DNA from: Limnobacter olei
Lineage (GTDB): Bacteria > Pseudomonadota > Gammaproteobacteria > Burkholderiales > Burkholderiaceae_B
Assembly: GCF_029087225.1 (NCBI RefSeq)
Contig: NZ_JARFJD010000014.1
Span: forward strand, 91,015-155,014
DNA: 64,000 bases
Reading direction: 5' to 3'
How positions within the stretch are numbered: the stretch's first letter is position 1; each line of letters starts with the position of its first letter. Both the position numbers and the translations under genes were made by a program. Below the pieces are notes generated by a model. The model made no database searches and had not been told where the DNA came from. It was given only the letters and a program-made list of their open reading frames with translations. Below, piece after piece: positions 46,756 to 58,791 of this stretch.

Positions 46756-47652
46756 ATGAGTACTGTGTTTGAAACCAAGCTGACTTCCCTGCCTTTGCTG
46801 CACCGAGGCAAGGTTCGGGAAAATTTCTCTGTTGGCGACGACAAAATGTTGATTGTGGCCAGCGACCGCCTGTCTGCATTCGATGTCATTCTGGATCAAC
46901 CCATTCCCGAAAAAGGCATGGTGCTTACCCAGATGGCTCAGTTCTGGTTCGACATTCTGGCTGACGTAGTGCCCAATCACCTCACCGGGATTGCTCCCGA
47001 AACAGTGGTGTCGGCTGAGGAAGCACCGCAGATCAAGGGCCGCTCCATGGTGGTCAAAAAGCTGAAAGCTCTGCCAATCGAGGCCGTGGTGCGCGGTTAT
47101 CTGATCGGTTCTGGCTGGAAAGACTACCAGGCCACAGGTGCGGTGTGCGGCATCAAATTGCCCCCAGGCATGCAAATGGCTGCCAAGCTGGACGAACCCA
47201 TTTTTACGCCAGCCACCAAGGCAGCCATGGGCGAACACGACGAAAATATTGATTTCGACACCATGAGCGATGTTGTTGGTCGTGACCTTGCCCAACAAAT
47301 TCGTGATGTATCGATTGCCTTGTACACCAAGGCCAGCGATTACGCAGCCCGCCAGGGCATCATTATTGCGGACACCAAATTTGAATTTGGTCTCGACGAA
47401 AACGGTGCCCTCACCTTGATGGATGAGGTGTTGACCGCAGATTCCTCTCGATTTTGGCCAGCAGACCAGTACCAGGTGGGCATTTCCCCACCTTCGTATG
47501 ACAAACAATTCGTACGCGATTACCTGGAAAGCGTACCGGGCTGGAACAAAAAGGCACCAGCGCCTACACTGCCACAAGACATCATCGACAAAACAGCGGG
47601 CAAATACCGCCAGGCTTATGAAATTTTGACCGGCCGCCTTTGGATTGGATAA
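46756..47652 (+). CDS. purC: SAICAR synthetase
   Basis: A 298-residue PurC joining aspartate to CAIR in purine synthesis. It has [37 protein letters not shown] and DTKFEFG. This longer form is the one common in betaproteobacteria. AAGAGG precedes the ATG. purE follows 4 nt after the stop. Confidence 0.98.
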   Translation: MSTVFETKLTSLPLLHRGKVRENFSVGDDKMLIVASDRLSAFDVILDQPIPEKGMVLTQMAQFWFDILADVVPNHLTGIAPETVVSAEEAPQIKGRSMVVKKLKALPIEAVVRGYLIGSGWKDYQATGAVCGIKLPPGMQMAAKLDEPIFTPATKAAMGEHDENIDFDTMSDVVGRDLAQQIRDVSIALYTKASDYAARQGIIIADTKFEFGLDENGALTLMDEVLTADSSRFWPADQYQVGISPPSYDKQFVRDYLESVPGWNKKAPAPTLPQDIIDKTAGKYRQAYEILTGRLWIG

Positions 47653-47656
47653 GAAC

Positions 47657-48178
47657 ATGACCGAAGCCACACACATGCACACCTCCGACCATCCCAAAGT
47701 GGGTGTGGTCATGGGGTCGTCTTCCGACTGGGAAGTGATGAAAAACGCCGTGCAGGTGCTGCGCGATTTTGGTGTGGACTATGAAGCCCGTGTGGTTTCA
47801 GCCCACCGCATGCCCAATGAAATGTTCGCCTACGCTGAAACAGCAGCCACCCGCGGCATCCAGGTGATCATTGCCGGTGCAGGCGGGGCAGCACACCTGC
47901 CTGGCATGTTGGCAGCCAAAACCATTGTGCCGGTCATGGGGGTGCCAGTGCCCTCCAAGTACCTGCGCGGCGAAGATTCTCTGTTGTCGATTGTGCAAAT
48001 GCCCAAAGGCATTCCGGTGCACACCTTCGCCATTGGAGAGGCGGGTGCGGCCAATGCCGCTTTGGGTGCTGTCGCTATTTTGGCCTTGACCGACACTGAA
48101 CTAAACCAGAAATTGCAGGATTTTCGCGTAAGCCAGTCCAATGTGGCCCGAGAAATGGAACTGCCCCCTTTGCGTTGA
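47657..48178 (+). CDS. purE: N5-CAIR mutase
   Basis: A 173-residue class I PurE. It has [23 protein letters not shown] (catalytic histidine) and [11 protein letters not shown]. The ATG at 47657 is preferred to an upstream in-frame TTG, with GGATAAGA in front. It acts with PurK, encoded next. Confidence 0.97.
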   Translation: MTEATHMHTSDHPKVGVVMGSSSDWEVMKNAVQVLRDFGVDYEARVVSAHRMPNEMFAYAETAATRGIQVIIAGAGGAAHLPGMLAAKTIVPVMGVPVPSKYLRGEDSLLSIVQMPKGIPVHTFAIGEAGAANAALGAVAILALTDTELNQKLQDFRVSQSNVAREMELPPLR

Positions 48179-48194
48179 TTTTTAAGCCAAACAC

Positions 48195-49370
48195 ATGAGT
48201 AAGATTGAATTCAAAACAGCCAAACCTGGCCAGTGGCTGGGCCTGTTGGGTGGCGGTCAGTTGGGCCGTATGTTCTGCATGGCCGCGCAAAGTATGGGTT
48301 ATCGCGTGTTGGTGCTAGACCCCGTTGCCAATGGCCCGGCCGGGTCTGTGGCTGACGACCAGGTGTTGGCTGGTTACCTGGACGATCAAGGCCTGGCAAA
48401 ACTGGCCCAGCGCTGCGTGGGTGTTACCACTGAATTTGAAAATGTGCCCGCTTTGGCACTCGATACCCTGTCCAAAAGCATTCCTGTCAGCCCGTCTGCT
48501 TTCTCGGTCGGTGTGGCGCAAAACCGCATTGAAGAAAAAGCCTACATTAGTGGTTGTGGCGTGCCTGTTGCACCCCATGCGGCCATTCGCAGCATGGCCG
48601 ACATTACCGATGATCTTGAGCACCTTCTGCCGGGTATCGTGAAAACGGCCCGTTTGGGTTACGACGGCAAGGGTCAGGTTCGTGTCAAAACGCTCGATGA
48701 AGTACGCAAGGCATTCGCTGATTTGAATGAAGTGGAATGCGTGCTTGAAAAGCGCCTCACTTTGCAAAAAGAAATGTCGGTGATTGTGGCTCGAGACCAC
48801 AAAGGTGAGTGTGCCACATTTCCGGTGGCTGAAAATCATCACCGCAAGGGCATATTGGCCACCACCATTGTGCCTGCCCGTATCGATGACGCCATGGCAG
48901 CACAGGCCCGCGCCAATGCCATTTCAATTGCTGGTGCCCTTGATTACGTCGGTGTACTCTGCGTCGAGTTTTTCGTAGTGGATGAATTGGGCCTGGTGGT
49001 CAATGAAATTGCACCGCGTCCCCACAACAGCGGGCACTACTCGATTGATGCCTGCGTTACCTGCCAGTTTGAACAACAGGCTCGCGTGCTTGCAGGGCTG
49101 CCATTGGGCGACACTCGCCAGCACAGTCCTGCCGTCATGGTGAACCTGTTGGGCGATCTTTGGTATGGCGAAGATGGCAGTGTGCGTGAACCTGCCTGGG
49201 AAAAAGTATTGGCCATTCCCGAGGTGAAGCTGCACTTGTATGGCAAAGAACAAGCCAGGGTAGGGCGCAAGATGGGCCATATCACGGTGATTGCAGAAAC
49301 CCTTGACCGTGCCCTGGCGGTTGCTCAAGAAGTTAGAGACATTCTGGGCATTGGCGATGACGACGACTGA
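48195..49370 (+). CDS. purK: N5-carboxyaminoimidazole ribonucleotide synthase
   Basis: A 391-residue ATP-grasp enzyme. It has LLGGGQLGRM, EFENVP, RLGYDGKGQ, and the metal-binding NEIAPRPHNSGHY. It makes N5-CAIR from AIR, bicarbonate and ATP, the substrate of PurE. Its 3' end overlaps the next gene by 14 nt. Confidence 0.97.
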   Translation: MSKIEFKTAKPGQWLGLLGGGQLGRMFCMAAQSMGYRVLVLDPVANGPAGSVADDQVLAGYLDDQGLAKLAQRCVGVTTEFENVPALALDTLSKSIPVSPSAFSVGVAQNRIEEKAYISGCGVPVAPHAAIRSMADITDDLEHLLPGIVKTARLGYDGKGQVRVKTLDEVRKAFADLNEVECVLEKRLTLQKEMSVIVARDHKGECATFPVAENHHRKGILATTIVPARIDDAMAAQARANAISIAGALDYVGVLCVEFFVVDELGLVVNEIAPRPHNSGHYSIDACVTCQFEQQARVLAGLPLGDTRQHSPAVMVNLLGDLWYGEDGSVREPAWEKVLAIPEVKLHLYGKEQARVGRKMGHITVIAETLDRALAVAQEVRDILGIGDDDD

Positions 49371-50388
49371 TTCCGGTCAACCTCACATGCATGCCGAGTT
49401 GTTGGATCCAAGCGATTTACACATTCAGCGTTGCGCCCAAGCGCTTAAGAGCGGCGGGTTGGTCGCTTTTCCAACCGAAACAGTGTTTGGTCTGGGTGCT
49501 GCTGTTTCTCAGCTTGGCGCCATTGAAGGGATCTTCAAAGCCAAGGGGCGACCCTCAGAACACCCGCTGATTGCCCACGTGGCCCCCGGTGCAGACTTAA
49601 CCGGCTGGGTGGCTGAGCTAACCCCCACCATGCAAAAGTTGATGGATGCTTTCTGGCCCGGTCCGCTCACCTTGGTGGTCCCCAAAGGCGAACGCATGCC
49701 TTTTGAAGTCACTGGCGGGCAAAATTCCGTGGGTATTCGCTGCCCCTCGCACCCTGTCGCCATTGAACTACTGAAAGCAACCGGTGTGCCGGTGGCTGCG
49801 CCCTCGGCCAACCGCTTTGGCAAAGTCAGCCCCACGCGCGCAAGCCACGTACTGGCTGAACTGGGCGATCGAATTCCGTTCATTCTGGATGGCGAAGTGC
49901 CCGAAGTGGGCATTGAATCAACAATCGTGTCGCTGCTTGAAAGCCAACCTGCCATATTGCGCCCCGGTGCCATTACTGCCGTGCAAATAGAAGCGGTGCT
50001 GGGCGTGGCTGTGAAAAGTCACGGTGAGGTATCCAAAACTCCAAACGCCAACCCGCGCGTTTCCGGTGCACTGGAAAAACACTACAGCCCTGATGCAAAA
50101 GTGTGGGTGTTGCAGGGCAGCGAATTGGCTGCCTTGCAGTTGCAGAATAAAACCTTGTGTGTGGGCTGGACCGATGAATTCCTGGCGCAGGCTGACGCGC
50201 TGCGAGAAAAGTTCGGGGAAGTGCTGGTTGAAGCCTTGAGTGACAAACCTGGCGAGGTCGCCAAGGCGCTGTATGCCACATTGCGTCAGGCTGACGAATT
50301 GGCTTGCAGGCAAGTATTATTTGAAAAACCTGGGCAAACCCCGGATTGGGAAGCGGTCAATGATCGCTTGAAACGCGCTTCCGCCTGA
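49357..50388 (+). CDS. L-threonylcarbamoyladenylate synthase (Sua5/YrdC type)
   Basis: A 343-residue protein with an N-terminal YrdC domain (KSGGLVAFPTETVFGLG, KGRPSEHPL, AAPSANRFG) and a C-terminal Sua5 domain, so the longer Sua5 form rather than TsaC. It makes threonylcarbamoyl-AMP for the t6A37 modification of ANN-reading tRNAs; tsaE, of the same pathway, is at 58790. The ATG at 49357 lies inside purK; an ATG at 49387 is the alternative. Confidence 0.93.
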   Translation: MTTTDSGQPHMHAELLDPSDLHIQRCAQALKSGGLVAFPTETVFGLGAAVSQLGAIEGIFKAKGRPSEHPLIAHVAPGADLTGWVAELTPTMQKLMDAFWPGPLTLVVPKGERMPFEVTGGQNSVGIRCPSHPVAIELLKATGVPVAAPSANRFGKVSPTRASHVLAELGDRIPFILDGEVPEVGIESTIVSLLESQPAILRPGAITAVQIEAVLGVAVKSHGEVSKTPNANPRVSGALEKHYSPDAKVWVLQGSELAALQLQNKTLCVGWTDEFLAQADALREKFGEVLVEALSDKPGEVAKALYATLRQADELACRQVLFEKPGQTPDWEAVNDRLKRASA

Positions 50389-50410
50389 GTTGCCACACTG
50401 CTTGGTTTAA

Positions 50411-50790
50411 TTACATTTGCTGGGTTGGAATGTGCCCGCGCTGCTCGGCAATCACATTGTTGTCATCCACAAACACCAGCTTGGGCTGGAATGTTTTGCA
50501 CTCCTGATCATCCAACGTGCCATAGGCCGCAATAATTACCAAGTCACCCTTTTGAGCACGGCGTGCAGCCGCACCATTCAGGGAAATCATGCCGCTTCCG
50601 CGCTCGCCCTTGATGGCATAAGTTGAAAAACGCTCGCCATTGTCGATCACGTAGATGTCGATGCGCTGAAATTCAATAATGCCCGACGCTTCGAGAAGAT
50701 TTTCATCAATCGCGCAAGAACCTTCATAGTGCAGTTCGCAGTGGGTTACTTTGGCTCGGTGAATTTTTCCGAGCAACATCTCACGATGCA

Positions 50791-50791
<1 letters not shown>
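50411..50791 (-). CDS. panD: Aspartate 1-decarboxylase
   Basis: A 126-residue pyruvoyl enzyme that makes beta-alanine for pantothenate. The proenzyme self-cleaves between Gly24 and Ser25 in YEGSCAI, which becomes the pyruvoyl group. [12 protein letters not shown] and IIAAYG are conserved. The ATG overlaps the panC stop by one base, so panB-panC-panD are one operon. Confidence 0.97.
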
Positions 50792-52480
<1,689 letters not shown>

Positions 52481-52505
52481 GGTGTGCTCTCGTGAGGGGT
52501 AGGTG

Positions 52506-53147
52506 TTACTCAGACCAGTTGAAGAACTCGCGTCGACCTTTCATCCCGTCGATCTGGTTTAACAACAAATCAAAATCTTCGGAATGATCAACCGGGTTTA
52601 AATGCTCGGTGTTCACAATTAACAGTGGTGCGTCGTCGTAGTGGTAAAAAAACCGGCTGTATGCATCGCTTAACTGGGACAAATACGCCTCGGTGATGTT
52701 CACCTCATAGGGCGTTGCGCGTTTTTGCACCCGTTCAATCAGCGCTTGCGGCGAGGCTTGTAGGTAAATCACCAAATCCGGCACGCTGGTTTGTGGGCTT
52801 TGGTGTTGATAAATTTGCTGGTACAGCTTCAGCTCTTCCTCATCCAGCGTCAGGCTGGCAAACATGCGGTCTTTTTCCAGCAGGAAGTCGCTGACCACCA
52901 TGTTTTCGAAAAAGTCCCGCTGGGTCAAATCCCGCAGCTGCCCAATGCGCTGAAACAAAAAAAACAACTGGGTGGGCAGGGCGTAGCGGGCGGGTTCTTG
53001 GTAAAACTTCTCAAGAAAGGGATTGTCTTCAGGCTTCTCGAGCAACAGCTCTGCCTGAAATCGCTGGGCGATCAGTCGGGCCAGCGAGGTTTTTCCCACG
53101 CCAATTGGGCCTTCAATCACGATGTGGCGATACTTTTGTGACAACAA
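52506..53147 (-). CDS. Deoxynucleoside kinase
   Basis: A 213-residue P-loop kinase of the dNK/dGK family. It has GPIGVGKTS (Walker A), [11 protein letters not shown], the ERS-type segment [11 protein letters not shown] and a lid region near RVQKRA. It phosphorylates deoxynucleosides; the base preference is not readable. The start is a TTG at 53147 with GGAGAG 6 nt upstream. It lies between folK and panB on the same strand, a common betaproteobacterial order. Confidence 0.92.
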   Translation of the reverse strand: MLSQKYRHIVIEGPIGVGKTSLARLIAQRFQAELLLEKPEDNPFLEKFYQEPARYALPTQLFFLFQRIGQLRDLTQRDFFENMVVSDFLLEKDRMFASLTLDEEELKLYQQIYQHQSPQTSVPDLVIYLQASPQALIERVQKRATPYEVNITEAYLSQLSDAYSRFFYHYDDAPLLIVNTEHLNPVDHSEDFDLLLNQIDGMKGRREFFNWSE

Positions 53148-53222
53148 GTTTTACTCTCCGGTGGGTGGCTTGCGCGCGGCCTCAGTGTAGCGCAGGGGTG
53201 AGGCTGGTATTGGAAAAAAAGT

Positions 53223-53714
53223 TCAAATTGCCTTGACGATCTGGTCCAGTGTGCCTGGCAAATGGTTTTTTGCCAGGCCCAGGCCCGGGATTTCAATTTC
53301 TGGGTTTAACTGCAACAGCGGCTCCAGTACAAAGCGCCGCAAATGCATGCGGGGGTGTGGCACTGACAGTTGTGGCGTATTAACGGTTTCCTGACCAAAC
53401 AAGAGCACATCAACGTCGATGGGGCGTGGGGCATTGCGCGTAGTACGAATCCGTCCCAATTGTGACTCAATGGACATGCATTCGTGTAACAATTGTTCTG
53501 CATCTCCTTGCCACATCAATTCCAGCACGGAGTTCACATAGTTCGGACCTGTGGCATCCACAGGGGCACTCTCAAACCGCAGCGATTCCCGCACCGCTTG
53601 CGCACAGAAATGGGTTTGAAAATGCGCGACCACTTCGTCGAAAAGGGCCATGGGATGCCCCAAGTTGCCACCCAAGCCCAAATAGCAAAGTGTATGGCTC
53701 ACTTCGTGGTTCAC
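53223..53714 (-). CDS. folK: HPPK, 2-amino-4-hydroxy-6-hydroxymethyldihydropteridine diphosphokinase
   Basis: A 163-residue folate enzyme that pyrophosphorylates 6-hydroxymethyl-dihydropterin. It has YLGLGGNLG, the GPNYVNSV block, and the signature RNAPRPIDVDVLLFG. Its ATG overlaps the pcnB stop (4 nt). Confidence 0.96.
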   Translation of the reverse strand: MNHEVSHTLCYLGLGGNLGHPMALFDEVVAHFQTHFCAQAVRESLRFESAPVDATGPNYVNSVLELMWQGDAEQLLHECMSIESQLGRIRTTRNAPRPIDVDVLLFGQETVNTPQLSVPHPRMHLRRFVLEPLLQLNPEIEIPGLGLAKNHLPGTLDQIVKAI

Positions 53715-55159
53715 TCGCCCTGCTGTCCCTGGCTAGCACCAATTGCACCTGCGCCTGGTTTGGGTTTTCTGCGCCGACGTTTTTTCTTGGCTGCTCCATC
53801 GGTACCTGCGGGTGTTCCGCGCAGGGCGTCCAGCATGTTCTGGCGGTTGTTCACATCGCCATCGCTGAATTCGCGCCACCATTCGGCCAATTCAACATCG
53901 GCGTCTACATCGCCCACCATGGCACGCAATTCATAGAAATCGAGCGATGCCCGGAATTTCTGTTGTTCCAGCATGCGGAATGGCGCCTTGCCGGCACGTT
54001 TTTCGAAACGTGGTTGAAATGCCCAAATTTCACGCATGTCGCCGGTTAGGCGACGTGGAATGGCCGTGCGTTCGGCCTGTTCGGCCAGTACATCGTCCAT
54101 CGCGGCAAACAGTGCCGGGAATTTCAGTTCCCCCTGTTCAAGTTTCTTCTCCCAGTTTTCAAGCACCAAATGCCACAACAAGCAGGCAAACAGGAAGCCA
54201 GGGCTGAGTGGCTTGCCTTCTTTTACGCGTTTGTCGGTGCGGGCCAAAGCCTCGGTCAGGAAGGGTTCACCGCGTTGGTGCTCCAGAATTGCATCGAGCA
54301 AGGGAAATACACCATGATGCAATCCAGCTTCCCGCAAACCTTTCAAGCAGGCCATGGCCGAGCCGCTCATCAGCAGCTTCAGCATTTCATCAAACAGCCG
54401 CGAGGCAGGTACATTGCGCAGCAAGTCAGACAACTCCGCGATGGGCGCGTAGGTAGCCGGTTCAATCTCGAAATTAAGTTTGGCTGCGAAACGCACCACA
54501 CGCAGCATTCGAACCGGGTCTTCGCGGTAGCGCAGGCTTGGCTCTCCAATCATGCGCAGCACTCGCGCACGCAGGTCTTCCATGCCATGGTGGTAGTCCC
54601 ACACGGTTTCCGTGCTGGGGTCGTAGTACATGGCGTTCACGGTGAAGTCTCGCCTTGAGGCATCTTCGTCTTGCCGCCCGAATTCATTGTCGCGCAGCAC
54701 CCTGCCATGTTCATCTTTCTCGTTGCTTGCACTGGCCAGGGCTCTGAAAGTTGATGTTTCAATGGTTTCAGGGCCAAACATCACGTGCACAATTTGAAAG
54801 CGCCTGCCAATGACCCGTGCGCGGCGAAACAGTCTTTGGGTTTGTTCAGGGCTTGCGTCAGTGGCCACGTCGAAGTCTTTGGGACGCATGCCCAAGAGCA
54901 AATCGCGCACGGCACCGCCCACAACAAAGGCTTTGTAACCCTTGCTTTGCAAGGTTTCGCACACGCGGATCGCATTGTGGCTAACCAGGCGGCGATCAAT
55001 TTTGTGCTCGGCCACACCCCACACCTTGGGTTTGTGCACGCCGTAGCTTGCTTTCACTTTCTTGGGTGTCCCCAGGTTCAAGTGCGCAGCTGGCCCCGGG
55101 GTTTCACGCCCCAGCGTGGCCGGCTTGGAAAACATCCGTTTAAACAGTTTCTTGATCAT
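53711..55159 (-). CDS. pcnB: Poly(A) polymerase I
   Basis: A 482-residue class II nucleotidyltransferase. The catalytic site is GGAVRDLLLGMRPKDFDVATDA with the DxD aspartates, and RRDFTVNAMYYDP follows. The length and the highly basic C-terminal tail (KKKRRRRKPKPG) fit PcnB, which adds 3' poly(A) to RNAs for degradation, rather than CCA-adding enzyme. It overlaps the HAD gene and folK by 4 nt each. Confidence 0.94.
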   Translation of the reverse strand: MIKKLFKRMFSKPATLGRETPGPAAHLNLGTPKKVKASYGVHKPKVWGVAEHKIDRRLVSHNAIRVCETLQSKGYKAFVVGGAVRDLLLGMRPKDFDVATDASPEQTQRLFRRARVIGRRFQIVHVMFGPETIETSTFRALASASNEKDEHGRVLRDNEFGRQDEDASRRDFTVNAMYYDPSTETVWDYHHGMEDLRARVLRMIGEPSLRYREDPVRMLRVVRFAAKLNFEIEPATYAPIAELSDLLRNVPASRLFDEMLKLLMSGSAMACLKGLREAGLHHGVFPLLDAILEHQRGEPFLTEALARTDKRVKEGKPLSPGFLFACLLWHLVLENWEKKLEQGELKFPALFAAMDDVLAEQAERTAIPRRLTGDMREIWAFQPRFEKRAGKAPFRMLEQQKFRASLDFYELRAMVGDVDADVELAEWWREFSDGDVNNRQNMLDALRGTPAGTDGAAKKKRRRRKPKPGAGAIGASQGQQGE

Positions 55160-55821
55160 TTGAACAACTCAAGGACAGGCCAGCCGCGTGTTTGTGCAAT
55201 TTCAGCCAGTTTGTTGTCGGGGTTTGCTGCAACTGGGTGGCTTACGCATTCCAGAAGGGGCAGGTCATTGATGGAGTCGCTGTAAAAGTAACTGCTCTCA
55301 AAGCTGCTCAAAGTCCAGTTCTTCGCGGCCAACCAGTCGTTCAGCCTTGTCACTTTGCCCTCCCTGAAACTGGGCACACCAGTGATCTTGCCTGTGTATT
55401 CACCATCGACCAATTCGGGTTCGGTAGCGATCAGGGCTTCAATACCGAATGCCTGTGCAATTGGTTGGGTAATAAAGCTGTTGGTGGCCGTAATGATCAC
55501 GCACACGGCATTGTCCGCCTGGTGCTGTTTTACCAGCTCAATGGCGCTTGGTTTCAAGTTGGGTCGAATGACTTCAGCCATGAACTCATTGTGCCAAGCC
55601 GCCAGTTGTGCACGTTTGTTGTCGCGCAGCGGGCGCAATTGAAAGTCCAGAAACTCGTCGATGTTCAGCGTGCCTGCTTTGTAGTCCGCAAAAAACTGAT
55701 CGTTGCGCGCCTCAAATTCGGCCCGGTCCAGTACACCTTTGTTGATGAGGAATTGCGACCATCCATGGTCGGAGTCGATGGGCAACAGGGTGTTGTCCAG
55801 GTCAAACAGTGCGAGTTTCAT
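55156..55821 (-). CDS. HAD-IB family phosphatase (SerB-like)
   Basis: A 221-residue HAD hydrolase. It has FDLDNTLLPIDSD (Asp6, Asp8), the Thr/Ser motif in VIITATNSF and the acidic loop YFYSDSINDLPLLE. Subfamily IB includes phosphoserine phosphatase-like enzymes; the substrate is open. It overlaps hda upstream by 20 nt and pcnB downstream by 4 nt. Confidence 0.9.
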   Translation of the reverse strand: MKLALFDLDNTLLPIDSDHGWSQFLINKGVLDRAEFEARNDQFFADYKAGTLNIDEFLDFQLRPLRDNKRAQLAAWHNEFMAEVIRPNLKPSAIELVKQHQADNAVCVIITATNSFITQPIAQAFGIEALIATEPELVDGEYTGKITGVPSFREGKVTRLNDWLAAKNWTLSSFESSYFYSDSINDLPLLECVSHPVAANPDNKLAEIAQTRGWPVLELFK

Positions 55822-56503
55822 ATTCTCGAATTACCAGACTTTCTCGTCGTTTCATCCAGTGGCGCAGCAAATTCACGCTCACTGGTTTTTGTTGTTCAAG
55901 GGAAAAGCGATCCAGCCCGTCCATCACCGCCATCAGCGAGCCCATGTCACGCTGGAAATAGCGAAGTGCGTACTCAATGACCTCTTCACTTAACTGCAGG
56001 CCCCGCGATTTCGCCATGGCTTGCAGTGCCGCATGTTTTTCCTGATCGCTCAAGGGGTGCACGCGCAAGCACAAGCCAGCTTCAATGCGTGTGCGCAAGT
56101 CATCACGCAGTTTCAGTTCGGTGGTGGGGTGCTCACCCGCCAACACGATTTTACCGGGTTTGTTCTCGGCCATGCTTGAATTGAACGCATTGAACAATTG
56201 CACCTGGGAGTACGGGGTCAGGCGGTCAATGTTGTCGATCACCAAGGCCCGTTCGCCGGGCTTGAACACAAAGCGATTGCCGCCGGCAAGTACATTTACT
56301 CCCAGTTGGCTGGCCACGCCCCGCAGCAAATGACTTTTTCCGCAACCTGAAGGTCCGTAGATGTACACAAACGGACTGGTTCCCTTCATTTGGATCAGTT
56401 CTCGCAGTTCATGCACAAGCTGCCCGTTCTGCCCAACCAGAAAGTTGGACAGTGTCGGCCTGGGGGGCGTGAACACATCGAGAAGCAACTGTTGCATGGG
56501 CAT
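55802..56503 (-). CDS. hda: DnaA inactivator Hda
   Basis: A 233-residue AAA+ protein related to DnaA domain III. It promotes ATP hydrolysis by DnaA with the sliding clamp. It has the N-terminal clamp-contact segment QQLLLDVF, NFLVGQN, Walker A GPSGCGKSHLLRG and VIDNIDRL. The ATG at 56503 was chosen because the family begins there; GTG at 56554 and ATG at 56497 are alternatives. It diverges from purM, as in other betaproteobacteria. Confidence 0.92.
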   Translation of the reverse strand: MPMQQLLLDVFTPPRPTLSNFLVGQNGQLVHELRELIQMKGTSPFVYIYGPSGCGKSHLLRGVASQLGVNVLAGGNRFVFKPGERALVIDNIDRLTPYSQVQLFNAFNSSMAENKPGKIVLAGEHPTTELKLRDDLRTRIEAGLCLRVHPLSDQEKHAALQAMAKSRGLQLSEEVIEYALRYFQRDMGSLMAVMDGLDRFSLEQQKPVSVNLLRHWMKRRESLVIREYETRTV

Positions 56504-56653
56504 TGCCAAAGCGGGGGGAATCGAGCAGCTCCCAATAATACCCTTGAATGACACTTTTTACGCCCTGTCTCGGTTAAAATACACCCACTCGCGCTTGTGG
56601 CCACAAACCTGAAGCAAGCAACCCAGCACCACAATTTTTCGGACCGAATTTCA

Positions 56654-57694
56654 ATGAATTCTCCCTTGACCTACAAAGACGCCGGCGTTGACATGCAAGC
56701 CGGTGATGATCTGGTTGATGCAATCAAACCCATGGCAAAGCGCACCATGCGCCCAGGTGTGCTGGCTGGTATTGGCGGTTTTGGCGCCATGTTCGAAGTA
56801 CCCAAAGGGTACAAAGAACCCGTGCTCGTCTCCGGCACCGATGGTGTGGGTACCAAGTTGCGTCTGGCCTTTGAGTGGAACATTCACAACACCGTGGGTA
56901 TTGATTTGGTGGCCATGAGTGCCAACGATATTTTGGTTCAAGGCGCAGAGCCCCTTTATTTTCTTGATTACTTTGCATGCGGCAAACTGGACGTTAAAAC
57001 AGCCGCAAGTGTAGTAGGCGGTATTGCCTATGGTTGTGAACAAGCGGGTTGCGCGCTCATTGGTGGCGAAACCGCCGAAATGCCCGGCATGTACCCCGAC
57101 GGTGAATATGACTTGGCTGGTTTTGCGGTAGGCATTGTTGAAAAATCCGAAATTCTGGATGCCAGCAAAGTGAAGGCTGGCGATATTATTTTGGGCCTCG
57201 CGTCCAATGGCATTCACTCCAATGGTTTTTCGTTGGTGCGCAAAATTTTGGAACGTGCCCAACCCGATTTAACCCAGCTTTGCGATGGCATGCCCTTGCG
57301 CGAGGCCATCATGGCCCCAACGCGTATGTATGTGAAGCCTGTGCTTGAGTTGATCAAGAAGGTGCCGGTTCATGCGCTGGCCCACATCACTGGTGGTGGT
57401 TTGGTCGAAAACATTCCACGTGTGTTGCCCGACAATTTGGTGGCTGAGCTCGACCGTGGTACGTGGCCAGAAACGGATTTGTTCAAGTGGTTGCAGCAAA
57501 ACGGTCAGGTGCCGTTTGATGAAATGAACCGCGTGTTCAACTGTGGTATTGGCATGGTTGTGGTGCTGCCGGCAGAACAAGCCAAGGCTGCAATGGATTT
57601 GTTAAGCGCAGCGGGTGAAAAGGTGTATCAAGTGGGCGTGGTACGCCCGCGTGTTGAGGGCGAAGCACACACCATTGTTCGACCTGCAAAATAA
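56654..57694 (+). CDS. purM: AIR synthetase (phosphoribosylformylglycinamidine cyclo-ligase)
   Basis: A 346-residue PurM. It has [55 protein letters not shown] and FNCGIGMV. The ATG at 56654 gives the family N-terminus. It ends 11 nt from the convergent queG stop. Confidence 0.98.
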   Translation: MNSPLTYKDAGVDMQAGDDLVDAIKPMAKRTMRPGVLAGIGGFGAMFEVPKGYKEPVLVSGTDGVGTKLRLAFEWNIHNTVGIDLVAMSANDILVQGAEPLYFLDYFACGKLDVKTAASVVGGIAYGCEQAGCALIGGETAEMPGMYPDGEYDLAGFAVGIVEKSEILDASKVKAGDIILGLASNGIHSNGFSLVRKILERAQPDLTQLCDGMPLREAIMAPTRMYVKPVLELIKKVPVHALAHITGGGLVENIPRVLPDNLVAELDRGTWPETDLFKWLQQNGQVPFDEMNRVFNCGIGMVVVLPAEQAKAAMDLLSAAGEKVYQVGVVRPRVEGEAHTIVRPAK

Positions 57695-57705
57695 GTGTTC
57701 ACCGA

Positions 57706-58791
57706 TTAATCAAGCCGGGATAAAGCCCAGTCGATGTGTTCCATCAGGAATGCATCGGCGCTTGAGCGCATTTCGAGCAGCGCCTCACGCATGCCAACAA
57801 CACCCACACTATTGCCTGCGGCCACTGCCAAATTTCGTCTAAACCGCTTGTAGCCAATCCGGCGAATGGCGCTGCCCTCGGTTATTTTTAAAAATTCCTC
57901 CTCGGTCCAGCGCATCATGGCAAACCAGTCGGGTTTTTCAAACTCGGCGCGCGGATTGAAGTCAGCGTATTGCGCAGGCTTGGCGAACTTGTTCCACGGG
58001 CATGCCAATTGGCAGTCGTCGCAACCATAAATTCGGGTGCCCACGAGCGGGCGAAGTTCAAGGGGTATTTCGCTGTCGTGCTCAATGGTCAGGTAAGAAA
58101 TGCACAACCGCGCATCCACCTGGTAGGGTTTCACAATTGCGCGGGTAGGGCAGGCTGTGATGCAGCTGGTACACGTACCACAGTGGTTCTTGCCAAATTC
58201 ACCATTCAGCGGCAAAGGCATGTTCGTGAACACCTCACCTAAAAAAAACAGCGAACCTTCCTCGGGGTGAATAAGCAACGTGTGTTTGCCTCGCCAGCCC
58301 AAGCCAGCCTTGCGTGCAATTTCCACTTCAGCCGTGGGAGCGCTGTCTACAGCGACACGAAACCCGAATCCACCTACCTCGGAATTCACAGCATCGGCGA
58401 ATCGTTTCAGGCGCTGGCGTATTACCTTGTGGTAATCACGCCCGCGCGCATACAAACTCACATAGGGTTTGTTGCTGGCTTCGATTTCCATCAGGGTTTT
58501 CTCGGTGAATGTCGTCGCATCAGGCTGGTTCAGCGTTGTTTCAGGCACGTAAGGCACACGCAGTGATACGATTCGAATCGCACCGGGAAACAGGGTGTCT
58601 GCATTCAGGCGATTAAGTCCGTGGCGCTCCATGTAGGCCATTTCGCCATGCATGCCCTGGTTTAGCCAGGCTTGCAAATGTGGCTCACAGGCCTGCAAAT
58701 GGGTGTCGCTGACACCCATGCAGCCCAAACCCTGTGCGTTGGCCACACGTTGCAACAATGCCCAGTTCTCTTGTTCTTGATGAGCCTGCAT
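57706..58791 (-). CDS. queG: Epoxyqueuosine reductase
   Basis: A 361-residue cobalamin- and iron-sulfur-dependent enzyme for the last step of queuosine synthesis in tRNA. Two 4Fe-4S motifs are visible: CGTCTSCITACP, and CDDCQLACPWN with its partner Cys. RDYHKVIRQRL and DSAPTAEVE are typical. Its ATG overlaps the divergent tsaE ATG within CATG, so no spacer exists between the genes. Confidence 0.96.
   Translation of the reverse strand: MQAHQEQENWALLQRVANAQGLGCMGVSDTHLQACEPHLQAWLNQGMHGEMAYMERHGLNRLNADTLFPGAIRIVSLRVPYVPETTLNQPDATTFTEKTLMEIEASNKPYVSLYARGRDYHKVIRQRLKRFADAVNSEVGGFGFRVAVDSAPTAEVEIARKAGLGWRGKHTLLIHPEEGSLFFLGEVFTNMPLPLNGEFGKNHCGTCTSCITACPTRAIVKPYQVDARLCISYLTIEHDSEIPLELRPLVGTRIYGCDDCQLACPWNKFAKPAQYADFNPRAEFEKPDWFAMMRWTEEEFLKITEGSAIRRIGYKRFRRNLAVAAGNSVGVVGMREALLEMRSSADAFLMEHIDWALSRLD

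Noticed and set aside
46726-47712. Long minus-strand reading frame opposite purC
   Set aside because: It is antisense to purC, which is clearly coding, and its composition is that of a shadow frame.
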